This document shows, piece after piece, positions 7,942 through 20,100 of a stretch of DNA of 23,105 bases (the stretch's first letter is position 1; every line of letters starts with the position of its first letter). This DNA is from a virus, in IMG/VR virus record IMGVR_UViG_3300025000_000430, positions 1 through 23,105 of that record; one strand, given 5' to 3'. Made by a program: the position numbers and the translations under genes. The notes beneath the pieces were generated by a model. The model searched no databases and had not been told where the DNA came from. It saw only the letters and a program-made list of their open reading frames with translations.

Positions 7942-8781
7942 ATGGGAGTTTTCGTTGATAGGGTGCCAATCGCACCATTCACTTATGGGACTGAGGTATA
8001 TTCAGGAACCGGGTCAGAAGACGCAAAAAGCCTAGTAGCGGCAAAATTCAATAACTCGCTCGAGAATAGCGAGTTGATGCTGGACAAACTGCTCGGGGCA
8101 GATGGCAATAGTGGGTATCTCGGCCAACTGAATGTGCTGCTCAGTGGTCCGCTCACATGGGCCGAGGTGTCTCCTGATAATTCTGTTTTCCCTACGCTTC
8201 TCGCACGACTACTGAACGATCTATCCGCCGGGGCGACCGGAGTTAATTCTACTATTGAAGCCGAATACATTGCCAGGGCGCAGGCAAGGCAGGATATTAT
8301 CGATGACAAACTAGAACAGGAAAGGCTTGAATTCTTTGCGGCACGAGGATTCGAACTTCCGACAGGTGCAATGCAGGCTGAGATTGCAGAACTGGCAAAT
8401 GAGCGTGCGAGAAACAGAACCGAACTGAACGGCAAAGTGCTGATCATGCAGGCTGAACTGGCGCAGAAAAACTCGCAGTTCATCATTGGCATGGCAAAGG
8501 ATCTTGAGAGTATCCTCCGCGATTTCGCCAACAAGGTCAACGACAGGGCGCTCAATTACGCTACGGCGATAGCTGGCCTGCGTGAGAAGATCGCCGAGGC
8601 CATGGCCAATATCGGCATGCAGTCTGTCGCCTCATGGGCAGGGTCTTTCCATGCCAACGCCGGGTTGTCGCATAGCACTGGCCGTCACCAGAGTGAGTCG
8701 CACAGCCACAGTGAAAGCAGATCAGCGAATTTCGGCATCAGCAACAGCCTGTCGGAAAGTCATCAGTATGAGGAGGCGTGA
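7942..8781 (+). CDS. Helical phage protein with His/Ser-rich C-terminus
   Basis: 279 residues; ATG at 7942 after GGAGACAACC, a good ribosome-binding sequence. After a 90-residue N-terminal part comes a long helical, charged section (EAEYIARAQARQDIIDDKLE, QERLEFFAARGFELPTGAMQ, EIAELANERARNRTELNGK, MQAELAQKNSQFIIGMAKDL), most of which would form a coiled coil. The last 50 residues are low-complexity, rich in His, Ser and Glu (LSHSTGRHQSESHSHSESRS). The protein lies between the large unknown and a small beta-rich protein in the virion block, so a structural or internal virion role is likely. The phrase F-F-A-x-R-G-F-x-L-P-x-G seems familiar from phage hypothetical proteins, but I cannot attach a function. 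The stop TGA overlaps the ribosome-binding region of the next gene. Confidence 0.7.
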   Translation: MGVFVDRVPIAPFTYGTEVYSGTGSEDAKSLVAAKFNNSLENSELMLDKLLGADGNSGYLGQLNVLLSGPLTWAEVSPDNSVFPTLLARLLNDLSAGATGVNSTIEAEYIARAQARQDIIDDKLEQERLEFFAARGFELPTGAMQAEIAELANERARNRTELNGKVLIMQAELAQKNSQFIIGMAKDLESILRDFANKVNDRALNYATAIAGLREKIAEAMANIGMQSVASWAGSFHANAGLSHSTGRHQSESHSHSESRSANFGISNSLSESHQYEEA

Positions 8782-8786
8782 CAGAT

Positions 8787-9278
8787 ATGATCGCCACACT
8801 CACAAACCTCGATGTGAATGTTGAAGGGGGGAGGGGTATCGCCACAACTCAGGTAACCTATCCGTTCAACTCGTTTTGCAGATTTGGCGGTAGCCTGCTG
8901 GCTGCTGGCCCAAACGGTCTTTATTTGGTACGAGGAGCAGCGGATTTCGCAGGTGCACAGATAGATGCCTTCCTCGAGACCTTTTCCTCTGAATTAGGCT
9001 ATGACGGCAACAAGCGGTTGCGGTTTCTCTATATGCTTGTTGAGACTCAAGGAACGCTCAAGGTTATCTGCACTGCAGACAATGTTGTGAGCAGGACATT
9101 GACCATTGATCCGGATAGTACCGGCCAGCAGGTAATAAAAATTCCCGTTGGCAGCAAGGCCAACGGGGCCTCGTGGAAGATCAGGGTTGAAAACGTCGAC
9201 GGGTGCTGGTTCGCCATAAAGTCGTTATCTGCATTGCCAATATATCTTTCAAGAGGTAGAAAGGCGAGAAGGGTGTAA
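8787..9278 (+). CDS. Small beta-rich phage structural protein
   Basis: 163 residues from the ATG at 8787. A GTG at 8778 in the same frame lies only one base from AGGAGG (8771-8776), too close, whereas the ATG is 10 bases away. The protein is almost all strands: TQVTYPFNSFCRFGGSLLAA, GPNGLYLVRGAADFAGAQID, NKRLRFLYMLVETQGTLKVI, GASWKIRVENVDGCWF. The sequence resembles phage proteins in which a propeller-like N-part is followed by a beta-sandwich that describes the K-R-x-R-x-x-Y strand. It may contact the tail or fibre; no enzyme motif is present. It ends in a basic tail (SRGRKARRV). A 50-base gap follows, containing a small inverted repeat (AGGAT-AAT-ATCCT, 9286-9298) of unknown meaning. Confidence 0.65.
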   Translation: MIATLTNLDVNVEGGRGIATTQVTYPFNSFCRFGGSLLAAGPNGLYLVRGAADFAGAQIDAFLETFSSELGYDGNKRLRFLYMLVETQGTLKVICTADNVVSRTLTIDPDSTGQQVIKIPVGSKANGASWKIRVENVDGCWFAIKSLSALPIYLSRGRKARRV

Positions 9279-9328
9279 GATACTAAGGATAATATCCTAC
9301 CTACATACCAGGCAATAAGGAGGTCTTC

Positions 9329-11089
9329 ATGGTTGCCAGTGAAAGTTTTACCGACGCATTCAAGCGAGCGAGAGAAGAAAAGCCTGGTTTTGTTGAAGGT
9401 GGACAGGCCTCGCAGGGGATTAACCCTGCCGCATCCCTTGGCTATCAGGCTGGAAATATCGCCAATCAGCCTGGTGTGGCATTAAACAGTCTCAAATCTG
9501 CTGATACCGCGCGGGCTGGAGTTGGACAGCCACAGGAACTATCTCAAGTCAACCCTGTTGCCCAGGGTATCGCCGACTATGCCGCGTCAATTTCTCCAGA
9601 AGAAGCGGCAGCCAGGAAATCAGCCAAGGCCAACAGGGACGCCAAGGGGTTTATCCGTCAGCCACCGATGCTCGGCCCCCGGGCAACAGGCATGGATATC
9701 GGAGCTCCGAGTCAGGTTGTTGGGCCAGCTGCAACTCCTCCTATCGCACAACCGGCAACAGCAGTGCCGTCAACAACAGCCTCTCCTTCGGTAGTTCCAT
9801 CGGCATCGGCCGCCGATCCACCGATTCAGATTCCTAAACCGCCTGACGCTGGGACTTCACAGCCGAAAGATCCAGTAGTTTTACCTGGACCGCAAGTACA
9901 GGCTATGCCTTCTAACGCTGTTGGCGTGGCACCGACCACTACCCAGCCTGCAGTGACCGCAAAACCAGTTGCGGCACCAGCAGTCACCATGCCAGGGGCA
10001 ACCGTCCCCCTCTCAATGGCAAATCCTGCGAACGATCCAGCCCTTTATGATACGAACCGCACCACAGGGCCTATCATGCTTACCAATGTCGGGCCGGGTA
10101 ACGCCGGCGGCAAGGCTTTGGGTGACGTAGCTGCATTCAAGACAGCGAATGCTCTTGAGGGTAGCAGACCGCCGTCAGGACCAGCAACTGAGATTCCCGC
10201 CGGCAGTCTACGGCAGGTTGGCAACCTCGATGTCTCTTTCTCTCCGGAAACTACCCCGGAACAGCGACAGGCCTTCATGGAAGATCCTGTGCGCCCGACC
10301 GCGCAGATCAATCGATTCAACAATGCCAATAGTCTGGCCGGTTTGACCCAAGGGCAACGCGCCTCGATGAATGCAGATAAAGTTATCAATGGTGGCGTAG
10401 GACAGTCACTCGCCAGCGTTACAATGCCGGCGCAATACTCGCCGACAGGACCGAGCGCGACATGGAAGCAGGCGGCGGCCAAAGACAGTAAAGTCATCGC
10501 CAATGCCGCGGAAAGGCGCGATGCCCGTAATGCGGTAAGGACAGGCATAAAAGAAAGAGAACTTGATATCGTCGAACAAAAAGCTATCGCTGACACGGAG
10601 AACGCCGCAGCCGGCCGGGATATTCAGGGACTTTCTCTCGCAGCATCGGTTGCCAACAACCAGGCCAATCAACAATTCAACTCTGAAAGGCTGAAAAATG
10701 ATAAGGCCAGGACAGATTCACTGAAAGCATTGAATCAGGGGAAACTCGCGCAGGTCGACACGATCAATAAACTGCAGCAGGAATATCTCTCTCCAGATAC
10801 AGATCCGAAGAGAAAAAGCGCTATTGCCACCGAATTAAGGACATTGGCAAACAAGGATGAGAAGAAAGATAATGGTGAAGTTCCGACATATGTAAAACCC
10901 GAGTTCGACAAGAAAGGCGTCCAGCGACCGGGGACAGGAAGGTTCGTGTACCCTCCAGGTTATATCGATGATCTTTTCGGTGATGGATTCAACAAGGACG
11001 ATGCCTCACCTGAACAGATGTCAGTTCTCCTTGATCTTGCCAAAAACGACCCCGACTTATACAAGACTTTAAAGAGTAAATTCAACTAA
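9329..11089 (+). CDS. Pro/Ala-rich, largely disordered virion-type protein
   Basis: 586 residues with ATG at 9329 and a strong AAGGAGG eight bases upstream. Residues about 120-240 are a low-complexity Pro/Ala/Thr/Val region. The following part holds Gln- and Asn-rich helical segments (DARNAVRTGIKERELDIVEQ, LSLAASVANNQANQQFNSER), and the C-terminus is charged and helical, ending LYKTLKSKFN. No domain with a known activity is visible. It immediately precedes the giant polyvalent gene (14-base gap). This position, the disorder and the helical C-terminus fit an internal virion protein that could travel with the giant protein during DNA ejection. That is a working idea, not shown by the sequence. 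Confidence 0.65.
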   Translation: MVASESFTDAFKRAREEKPGFVEGGQASQGINPAASLGYQAGNIANQPGVALNSLKSADTARAGVGQPQELSQVNPVAQGIADYAASISPEEAAARKSAKANRDAKGFIRQPPMLGPRATGMDIGAPSQVVGPAATPPIAQPATAVPSTTASPSVVPSASAADPPIQIPKPPDAGTSQPKDPVVLPGPQVQAMPSNAVGVAPTTTQPAVTAKPVAAPAVTMPGATVPLSMANPANDPALYDTNRTTGPIMLTNVGPGNAGGKALGDVAAFKTANALEGSRPPSGPATEIPAGSLRQVGNLDVSFSPETTPEQRQAFMEDPVRPTAQINRFNNANSLAGLTQGQRASMNADKVINGGVGQSLASVTMPAQYSPTGPSATWKQAAAKDSKVIANAAERRDARNAVRTGIKERELDIVEQKAIADTENAAAGRDIQGLSLAASVANNQANQQFNSERLKNDKARTDSLKALNQGKLAQVDTINKLQQEYLSPDTDPKRKSAIATELRTLANKDEKKDNGEVPTYVKPEFDKKGVQRPGTGRFVYPPGYIDDLFGDGFNKDDASPEQMSVLLDLAKNDPDLYKTLKSKFN

Positions 11090-11103
11090 TTAGGATATAT
11101 TCA

Positions 11104-14100
11104 ATGGGCAACATCTTTGATGATGTAGATTCTCAAATATCCTCATCTATCGACGCTTCCGATCCTGTACCGCCTCCGGTGCAAAACGCGACAGCAGGAA
11201 AAAGCAACAGCGCATTTGATCAGGTAGATTCTATCGCGAATACTACTCAGCCACAAGGACCGGAGAGAACAGTTCTCGGGACCCTTGAGGATGTCGGCAG
11301 TGGCATCAAGGATGTGGGGAAAATGCTTTATGATGTCCCCGTCCAGACAAAAGGCGCGATAGGCGGATTGCTCGAAGACGATGACCCAGATGCGAGAGTT
11401 ACCTTCGCCGATGAATGGCAGAGAGACGCAAAACAAAGGACCGAGCAACGGTCCGCAGAGTTGTCACCCGAGGATCGCGCAAAAAAGGTTTTCCCGCTTC
11501 CTGAATTCCTTTCTGAAAGCGGGGCAATCACCAGGGGAGACATTCAAGACACCAGCGCCAGCACAGGTTTTTCCGCTGTCGCAATGGGGGCCGGTTTTGC
11601 CGGTGGTACGTTGGGTTCTGCAGTCGGTCCATGGGGAACGGCAGGAGGTGCGCTTGCCGGTGCTGGTGCGGCGGCCTACAAAATGGACAAGGCGAATATC
11701 ACCAGACAGTTGATCGACGTTGCCGAAAAAACAAAGGGCGGCAGGCTTACTGATGAAGAACGTGGCGAGCTTCTTACCAGAACAGAAGCAGTCAGGGATG
11801 ACCATGCTTTATGGGAGGCGGGGCCAGAGGCGGTTGGCACTGCTCTTTCTCTTACCGGCATCGGCAAGATATTCAAGGGCGCAGCAACCGGCGCGACTCA
11901 AAAAATTATTGGTGGAATAGTCACATCTCTTGGTGGAGAGCTTTCAACCGAGACAATCACCCAAATCGGACAGAACATTGCCGAAAATGAGATGGGCCTT
12001 GGCGACGGGAACCCCATGTCGTTTTCTGACCCTGAAAGTTACAAAAAAGCCCTTCAAGAAGTTGGGCCGTCAGTTGTGACACTTTCTGGTGTCATGGGCG
12101 GCGGCGGATATGTCGCCGGGAAGGGCCGCGGTCTTATCGATGCAGCATTAGGTAAAGGTGGTAGCGAGGATGGCAACCTTGCAAGCGATATCGCCAACAG
12201 TGGTAAGGATCTAGACAAAGACCCTCTTGGAGCGGAGGTCAATAAACTTCTCTATGAAAGCCTCAACGGTGTCCAGGAATCTCCTGATTCACAAGCGGCC
12301 GCACATCTCGCCGGCATACTCACCGGGACCCCGATTGAAACGGAAGAAGACCGGGGGCAACGGGTCCAGGCCGCTCTTGATTTCTTCAATGATCCGCAGA
12401 TGCCCCAGGACGCGAAAGATCGATTCGTGAAGGAAGGGGTTTTCGCTCATCTCGGAATCGATGTTCCCGGTCAGGAAACTGGCTATGGTCCGGACCAGCA
12501 GCAGGGGTATTCCCCCATTCTTCCGGAAGGGGCCAGGGACCAGATAGACGCCGATGTTTTAAATCAGCAGTTTCCGGAAGAGACTCGCGACCTGTTGTGG
12601 GACCTTGCCGGCCAGGCGGAAGACGAGCAGGGCATGGCCGACACCAGAACCAGGAGACAGCGATTCGAGAACCTAAAGCAGGGCATGGCCGACCGGGAAC
12701 TCTCCAAGGATGAACTGGAAGCGAACCGAACTGGCCGACCGCTTACCGCCGAAGAATCCGCCCAGGCGTTTATGAACCAGGAGCCTACCCCGGCCATGAC
12801 CGATGTGGAGGGACGCCAGGCGCGCCTTGAAGATGCCGCTGCGGTTTTCGAGGCATTACCTCCTAAACAAACAGTTGTCGGTGAAGTGCCACAAAAAGAT
12901 GTGTCTGTTGATCAAACACAAGTCACACAAATAGGCACACAAAAACCTATAACATCCCAAGATAACACAATAAATATACCGACACAAGTCACACAAAATA
13001 TTGCCGGCTCTGATGTAAAAACCACGGTCGACAACACCGACTCCATCGTCCATGGGAAGGATATCAACCTCGCGCCGACCGAAGCCCAAAAGGAAGCAGA
13101 GAACTACAAGACCGCTCACACCTCAATCGACGGGCTGAACCTATCCATCGAGAACCATATCGGCTCTGTGAGATCCGGTAAGGACGCCACCGGCAAAGAT
13201 TGGTCCCAAGAGATGAAGGTCGACTACGGCCGCATACTCGGGTCAAAGGGATACGATAAGGATCATGTCGACATCATGGTTGCGCCCGGGTATCGGGGCG
13301 GGGCAGCGAACGCCTATGTGGTGAATCAGCATAAGGCAGACGGTTCCTTTGATGAACACAAGGTTGTGGTTGGACCGGACAGCGAGCAGAAAGCCCTTGC
13401 CCTCTACAATTCAAACTATGAAGCAGGGTGGACCGGTGGCAAATCTGTTACTCGAATCGCCATGCCGGTATTCAAGAAATGGGTGAGCGGCCAGGGCCCG
13501 AGCCGTGGTGCATTCGTCCGAGAAAGAACCGTCTTTCTTGAGACGAAAAAGCCAATTACCGAAACGAAGGCCCCTGTTTCTGGAACGGCAAAAGGAGAAA
13601 AGAGTCCATATCAAATGACCCCTGAAGAGTATACCGCAGGGATCACAGATACCGATGAAAAGGCTATCCGCCTGGCGGCCCATCCGCGCTCGGTGAAAGA
13701 GGCATTGCGGTTTGATCTTCCGGTACCTCTTCCTGTTCTGCAGGCGTACAGCAATAACCAGTGGGCGAAAAACGGTATCGCCAAACTTTACCCGGGACAG
13801 GCCGAGTCACCATCTCCCACCCCAACTGTTAAGGAAAACTTGACAGTTCAGCCTGATGTGCCAAGCGCACAAACAGCAACCGGGACCGTCAGCGATGGCG
13901 GCCCCCAGCTTGTTGAGCACGTCACCAAGAAAGGCAAGACCATCCGCGGCGTGGTCCGCACCGACATTACCTGGAAAGAAGCAAAGGCCATCGACAAATT
14001 CACCTTCAAAAAGGATGGCGGGTGGTTCATTCGTGAGCAGCACTTCGCACCTGTTGCGGCCGAGAAACCCGAGGACTTGCCGCCGGCGGCCGATGACACC

Positions 14101-17100
14101 GGACGGCAGATCGACGCGAAGAAGGAACAACTTCAGGAAATCAGGCAACAGATCCGCGAGTTTCCCGGAAGTCCTCAGAAGGTTTCTTCTCTCAGAGGGG
14201 AAGAGGCGAAACTGGAAAGCGATCTTCGCCAACTAAGGGGCGATGTCCAAAAACCACAAGGACAGAAAATTCCCCGCGGCAAAGCCGGCGAGATGCTGGC
14301 CGAAGGCGATGTGCGCCTCACCGCGACAGGTCGACAGACCACTCCTTTCCCGAAAGTGGCAACCGACTCGAACAGAAAGGCCGAGAACACCTTGAAGCGG
14401 GTGGACAGGTGGTTGATGGAAAACGCCCTGGCCGAGGCCGAGTCCCGGGGAGACGATTACAACGCCCGCATGTTCAGGGGCAACATCGATAAGCCCAGCC
14501 AGGCAGACAAGGATTCGGCCGAGATGTACCTGTTTGACGAGGTACAGCCGAAAGTTGTCCCGTCGATACTTAAAGACCTCGTACCACCCGAGCATAAGGG
14601 GAAAATAGAGGTTCCCCCAACCAAGCAGCTAGACGCCATCGAGCGAGAAGCGTCCCGCATGGAATTCACCAGTATAGACGGGTCAACTGAATTTATTGTT
14701 CGTGCTCCAGACGGCAGGGGAGGATTCACGAACTTTGCGAGATTCTCGGTGAACAGCAAAGGCAAACCTATCGGCGTGCGTCATTTTTATGAATCTCGAG
14801 CAACCAGGGATTCGGTTGAACTCGCCCTGAAACGTTTCGATCTTGCCTCAGTAAATCAACCATCGCAGACCGAGGAGAATAGCACAGCAACGGAATACCG
14901 TTACTACCCCAACGACCAAGTGGTAATAACCAACGGCGAGAACAAGGGCGAACGTGGAAGCGTCAGCCGATTCGTCCAGATCGGCAGACAAAAACCTCTT
15001 GTTTCCATATCCCTGGAAAACGGGAAATCTTTCGAGACCACTTCCGATAACGTTCGTCTCGTTGAGGAAAGGCCAGAGACAGAACCGAAGTCTACACTGG
15101 AACAACTCCAGGAAATGTCGGATGACGATATCGACAACCTCTTTGATGAGGTGGACCGGGAGCGGGCCGCCGAGAAACCGCCGAAGGCTGAAAGGGCTGA
15201 ATTGTCTCCTGCTGAAAATTTCGCGAAAATCGTCATTCCCCATACCTATGGAGATTACGATATACCAGAAGCGCTATTTGATCGATTCAAGGAAGCGGTA
15301 GCTGCTGGTGTAGGTTTCCGTATTTCCGGCGACAGGGCGAAGTTCGACAATGGCATGGAATGGATTATCCATGAAAGCCAAGCCATCATGACTGGTGATG
15401 ACAGTCATGGATGGGCCAGCACGATGTCGGCCGCGTCAATCAAGAGATCGATTTCTTCCTGGCTGAACGACCACGAGACCAAGGCACCGAGACAGCAGAA
15501 AGCGCCGAGCGCCCCCCGGTCGCCGAAGAGCAACCCGGCGGGCCCGCCAAGCCCGCCGGCGCCGAAGAAGACCGCCGGGCAGATCGTCAAGGAAGGCGGC
15601 ATTGCCGCGCAGTCGGCGGTCAAGGACGCCATGGCCGGTCTCACTGCTCTTTTCGGCGATCCGAATACCATCCGGATGGGACCTGCATTCGATGAAGAGA
15701 CATATCGAAAGGCCAAGCCTCATTTCGTCAATGCCTGGAATGGAGTTAAGGATCTTGGGTATTCCGTAAAGGAACTGATCAATTACTTCTATGGACAATT
15801 CGGTGACAAGATCCGTCCCTACCTGCAAAGATTCGTCAAGGATGTGCGGAATGGAGACCTCGAAGTCGAGTTGACAGCAGAGCCTAACAAGAGTACGCTT
15901 GAAGAAAGGGGAGGTGAACCATATGCCGATAACGAAAATAGAGCAGGTCAGCAAGATGGGCGGGATGTACGGACAGACGACGAAGCAGCTGCAGGCGCAG
16001 GCGATAATGCATTGGAAGGAGTGGCTCCCGAAGGAAGCGGCGGCACTGGAAGCGGCCGGGCTCCTGCAGGCGGAAGCGCTCAAGGCGGCCGAAAGAACGC
16101 AGGAGGGAATAAGAAGCCTGATGCAGGCGGGGTACCAGCACCACGAGGCGGAAGAGGTGATGCTGCCGAGGTATATTCTTCTACCGCCGGAGAAGGAAGT
16201 GGTAGAGGAGATGGAAAGAGAGTAAGCGGCCCCGCCACCACTCCCGCAGTAAATTTCCGCATCACCGAAGACGTTCGTCTCGGTCAAGGCGGCGAGACCG
16301 TGAAGTTCAACGACAATCTCGCCGCCATCAAAATCCTCAAGAAACTCGAATCGGAAAAGCGCCGGGCAACTCCGGAAGAGCAACGCGCCCTCGCCCGGTA
16401 TGTCGGCTGGGGCGGGCTGGCAAATTCATTCCGCAATGGCGTGACCGGCGAAGTAAAAAGCGGCTGGGAAGATCGTGTTGCCGAACTCGAGAAGATCCTC
16501 ACGCCCGAAGAACTGGCAGTTGCCAGGAACAGCACCAAGGCCGCGCATTACACCAGTTTCCCGGTCGTGAATGCGATGTGGAAGGCGGTCGAGCGCATGG
16601 GGTTCAGGGGTGGCAACATCCTGGAGCCTTCTGTCGGTGTCGGCAACTTCCTTGGCCTGATGCCGGAATCACTGGCCGGCAATACCAACATGATGGCGGT
16701 TGAGTACGACAATATCACGGCCGACATTGCCAAGCACCTCTACCCAAACGCCGCGGTATTCCATTCCGGTTTCCAGGATCTTCCATTGCCGGAAAACAGT
16801 TTTGATCTTGTAATCGGCAATCCGCCTTTCGGGCAAGACCGGCTCAACTTCCCGCACAACCCTGACCTCAATCCCTACTCGATTCATCACCAGTTCTTCC
16901 TGGCCGGAATGGACTCCCTGAAGCCAGGCGGTCTGCAGGTGATGGTGGTTTCCCGCTACCTGATGGACGGCAAGGACACCACCGTTCGTAAACTGCTGGC
17001 GGGGAAAGGAAAACTCCTGGCCGCGATCCGGCTGCCGGATACGGCTTTCAAGGAGAATGCCAAGACCGATGTCGTGACGGATGTTCTCTTCCTGCAGAAA

Positions 17101-20100
17101 TACACCGAGCGCGAACTCTCTGCGATGGAGACCGCCCGGGAGACCGCCGCAAAGCAGAAGATCACCCTGCCAGATCCGGAGTGGGTAGAAACCACCACCG
17201 TTCCAGATCCGCTCGGCAACGAGCCGATGAGGGTCAACGCTTATTTCAAATCGAACCCGTCAGCGGTTATCGGCCGGCTGGAACGATCCGGCTCCATGCG
17301 GGGGTCCGGAACCAATGTCAATGTGAAACTCGACAAGTCCGAGGACATCGCGGCGCGTCTCGATAAGATCATCAAGACCATGCCGGCGGATATCGCCGTT
17401 GAAGTGGCACCGGCCGACAAGCAGGCGCAGTACTTCAAGAATATGGTCGACGCCATGAAGATTTCCCTCTCCGGTCAGGAGTTGGGTTCAATATCCTTTA
17501 ATGAGTTTGGCGAATTGGAGCAGGTTATCGACCGCGAGACTGACGGCGGCGATACCATTCTATCCAAACGGGTTATCACACCGTCTTCTCCCTGGTCATC
17601 GGCTCTCAGCATGGACAAGGACGGCAAGTGGTTCCGCGATGTCGACAAGGTTGATGAGAAGGGGGCGAAGGTCAAAGTAGAGGGAACAAAGCGGAACCAG
17701 AAAACTCGGGAAATATTCGAGAAGGAAAGCGACATACCGGCCAACATGAAACTCGGCGAGCCGGGATACAATCGCCTGCGCGACTCCATACAGCTTCTCG
17801 AAACCCTCACCAAGCAAATCAACCTTGAGACCTCAGATTCTTCCGAGAAGGAGGTGGAGAGCAACCGGGCGAAACTGCGCCGGCAGTACGACGCCTATGT
17901 GAAAGAGCACTCGCACATCAATGACAGGAAGACGGCCAACATCCTGGCCGGCATGCCGAACAGCGCCCTACTCCTCTCCCTGGAGAGCAAGTACAAGCCG
18001 CCGATCGATAAGGACAAGGCGAAGAAACTCGGCATAGCGCCTCAACCGGCCATGGTTGAGCAGGCCACCATCTTGAGCAAGCGGGTCATCTCCCCGGTAG
18101 AAAAAGCCTCAACCGCGGCGACGCCAGCCGACGCCCTGGCCATCAACCTGTCGGAGACCGGACGAATTAACCTTGAGAGAGTGGCCGAACTGTTGGGCAA
18201 GAGCGAGGAGGAGACCGTCAAGGCCCTGCATGATGACCTTGATACCCCGCTCATCTTCTTCGATCCGGAAACTGACCGGTGGGAGCCGGCCGACGAATAT
18301 CTCGGCGGCAATGTTGTGCGGAAGATGGAGGCGGCCAAGGCCAAGGGCCTGGAGAAGAACGCCAAGGCACTGGAGAAGGTGTTGCCGGAACCGTGGACCG
18401 CCGACAAGGTGACGGCGACCATCGGCGGCGTGTGGATCCCTGCCGATGTCTATGCCGATTTCCTTTCTCACCTGACCAAGAACCCGGCCGAGGTGAAGTA
18501 TTTCCGCACCACGAACACCTTCCATGTTCAGGGCAGGACGGCCGGCCCGAGTAATTGGGGAACTCAGCAGCGAAGCCCGGTGGCACTCGTGGACGCCATC
18601 CTCAATAATCGGCCGATCAAAGTCACATACACCGACCATGAAGGAAAGACTCATGTCGACCAGGAAGTAACCGACGCGGCAATAGCCAAGGCTGCTGAGA
18701 TCAAGGACGAATTCGACGGGTGGGTCTTCAAGGATTCCGACCGCCGGAACAGGTTGCTGAAAATTTTCAACGACAAGTTCAATGTCCGGGTCACCAAGCA
18801 GCGCGACGGGCAACACCTGCAGTTCCCAGGGAAGGTGCCCGACGCCATCATTGCCATGCGCCGGCACCAGAAAAACGCCATATGGCGCGGCATCGTCGAC
18901 AAGGTGGTCCTATTTGACCATTCTGTCGGTTCCGGCAAGACCTTTACCAGCATCGCCAGGGCGCTCGAGCGGAAGCGAATGGGCATTTCCCGCAAGCCGA
19001 TGATCGTCGTACCGAACCACTTGGTTGAACAGTTTGCCAAGGACGTCTACAAGCTCTACCCGGGGGCCAAGCTGCTGGCCGCCGGCAAGAGTGACTTGGT
19101 GCCGGCGAAACGCCGCCGGATATTCGCCAAAATTGCAACCGGCGATTGGGACATGGTTATCGTCCCGCATTCCTCTTTCCAGTTTATCGGCATCTCTCCG
19201 GCTACCGAGACCAGATACCTGGAAGCGGAGCTGGCCATTGCCGAGGAGGCAGTGAAGGAAGCACTGGCAGAAACCGGCCATGATGGCGGAAGTTTCCGCA
19301 AGCCTTTGGCGGTAAAAGAAGCGGAGGCCCTGCGCGATAAGATCAAGAACCGGCTGGCCCAGGTCAAGGAGAGGAGCGGGAAGAAAGACAAACTCCTCAC
19401 ATTCGAGCAATTGGGAGTCGATGACCTAACAGTCGATGAATGCTTCACCTACAACACCCTAATCGAGACAAATGTCGGACGACTCAAGATAGGAGATATC
19501 GTCGTAAATAAGTTGAAAGTCTTAATAAAGTCTTTCGATTTTAATACTCATGCAGTAAGCTGGAAGCCGGTTGTTAATTGGTTCAAAAACGAGAGAACAA
19601 AAAAACTGGTTGAGGTGAAGCATGAGAGAGGTTCGTTTATTTGCACCGCAGCACATAAGGTGTGGACAGGTTGTGGATATCAAGAAGCTGGAAAAATATC
19701 AGTCGGAGATACCATCTACACTTCCTTCAGGACAAAGGGATCAGAGAATCACTTTTATCACAAAAACATGCTCGCATTGCGGGGAGGAATTTACCTTCCG
19801 GTCAATGGGGACGAAGAACAACTGCAAGCGGATATTTTGCTCAGGCAGCTGTTCGCGGAAGGCAAACTGGAAGAAGGACGGTTACAAAGAAAAATACAAG
19901 GAGAATATGCGCCATGTGTGGGAAAACTCCCCGCTGAAGGGGCGGAAATCGCCAGCATCGGCAAAACGAATGAAGGCGAACAATCCAATGCACGACTCCA
20001 AGATAAGGGCGAAAGTTTCAGCATCGTTGAAGGGGCGACCGTTCCCAGGGAAGAGGGGTGGGAACGGAACAGGGTTGACCGTCACGCAGCAGCAGCTGTT

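Noticed and set aside
9286-9298. AGGAT-AAT-ATCCT inverted repeat with TAATAT as promoter -10
   Set aside because: No matching -35 at the proper distance and the stem is only five pairs; recorded in the neighbouring gene entry only.
13856-14236. 126-residue + strand open frame overlapping the polyvalent gene
   Set aside because: Arg/Ser/Pro-rich product typical of a wrong frame, unlike the balanced composition of the two overprinted genes accepted here.
15436-16383. 315-residue open frame on the minus strand
   Set aside because: Its product is rich in Ser, Cys and Leu with no domain pattern, it has no convincing ribosome-binding site and it is antiparallel to the giant gene; it is a by-product of GC-rich codons there.
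18109-18867. 252-residue open frame on the minus strand
   Set aside because: It mirrors the methyltransferase-helicase connecting region, shows no domain pattern and no promoter or ribosome-binding site was found.
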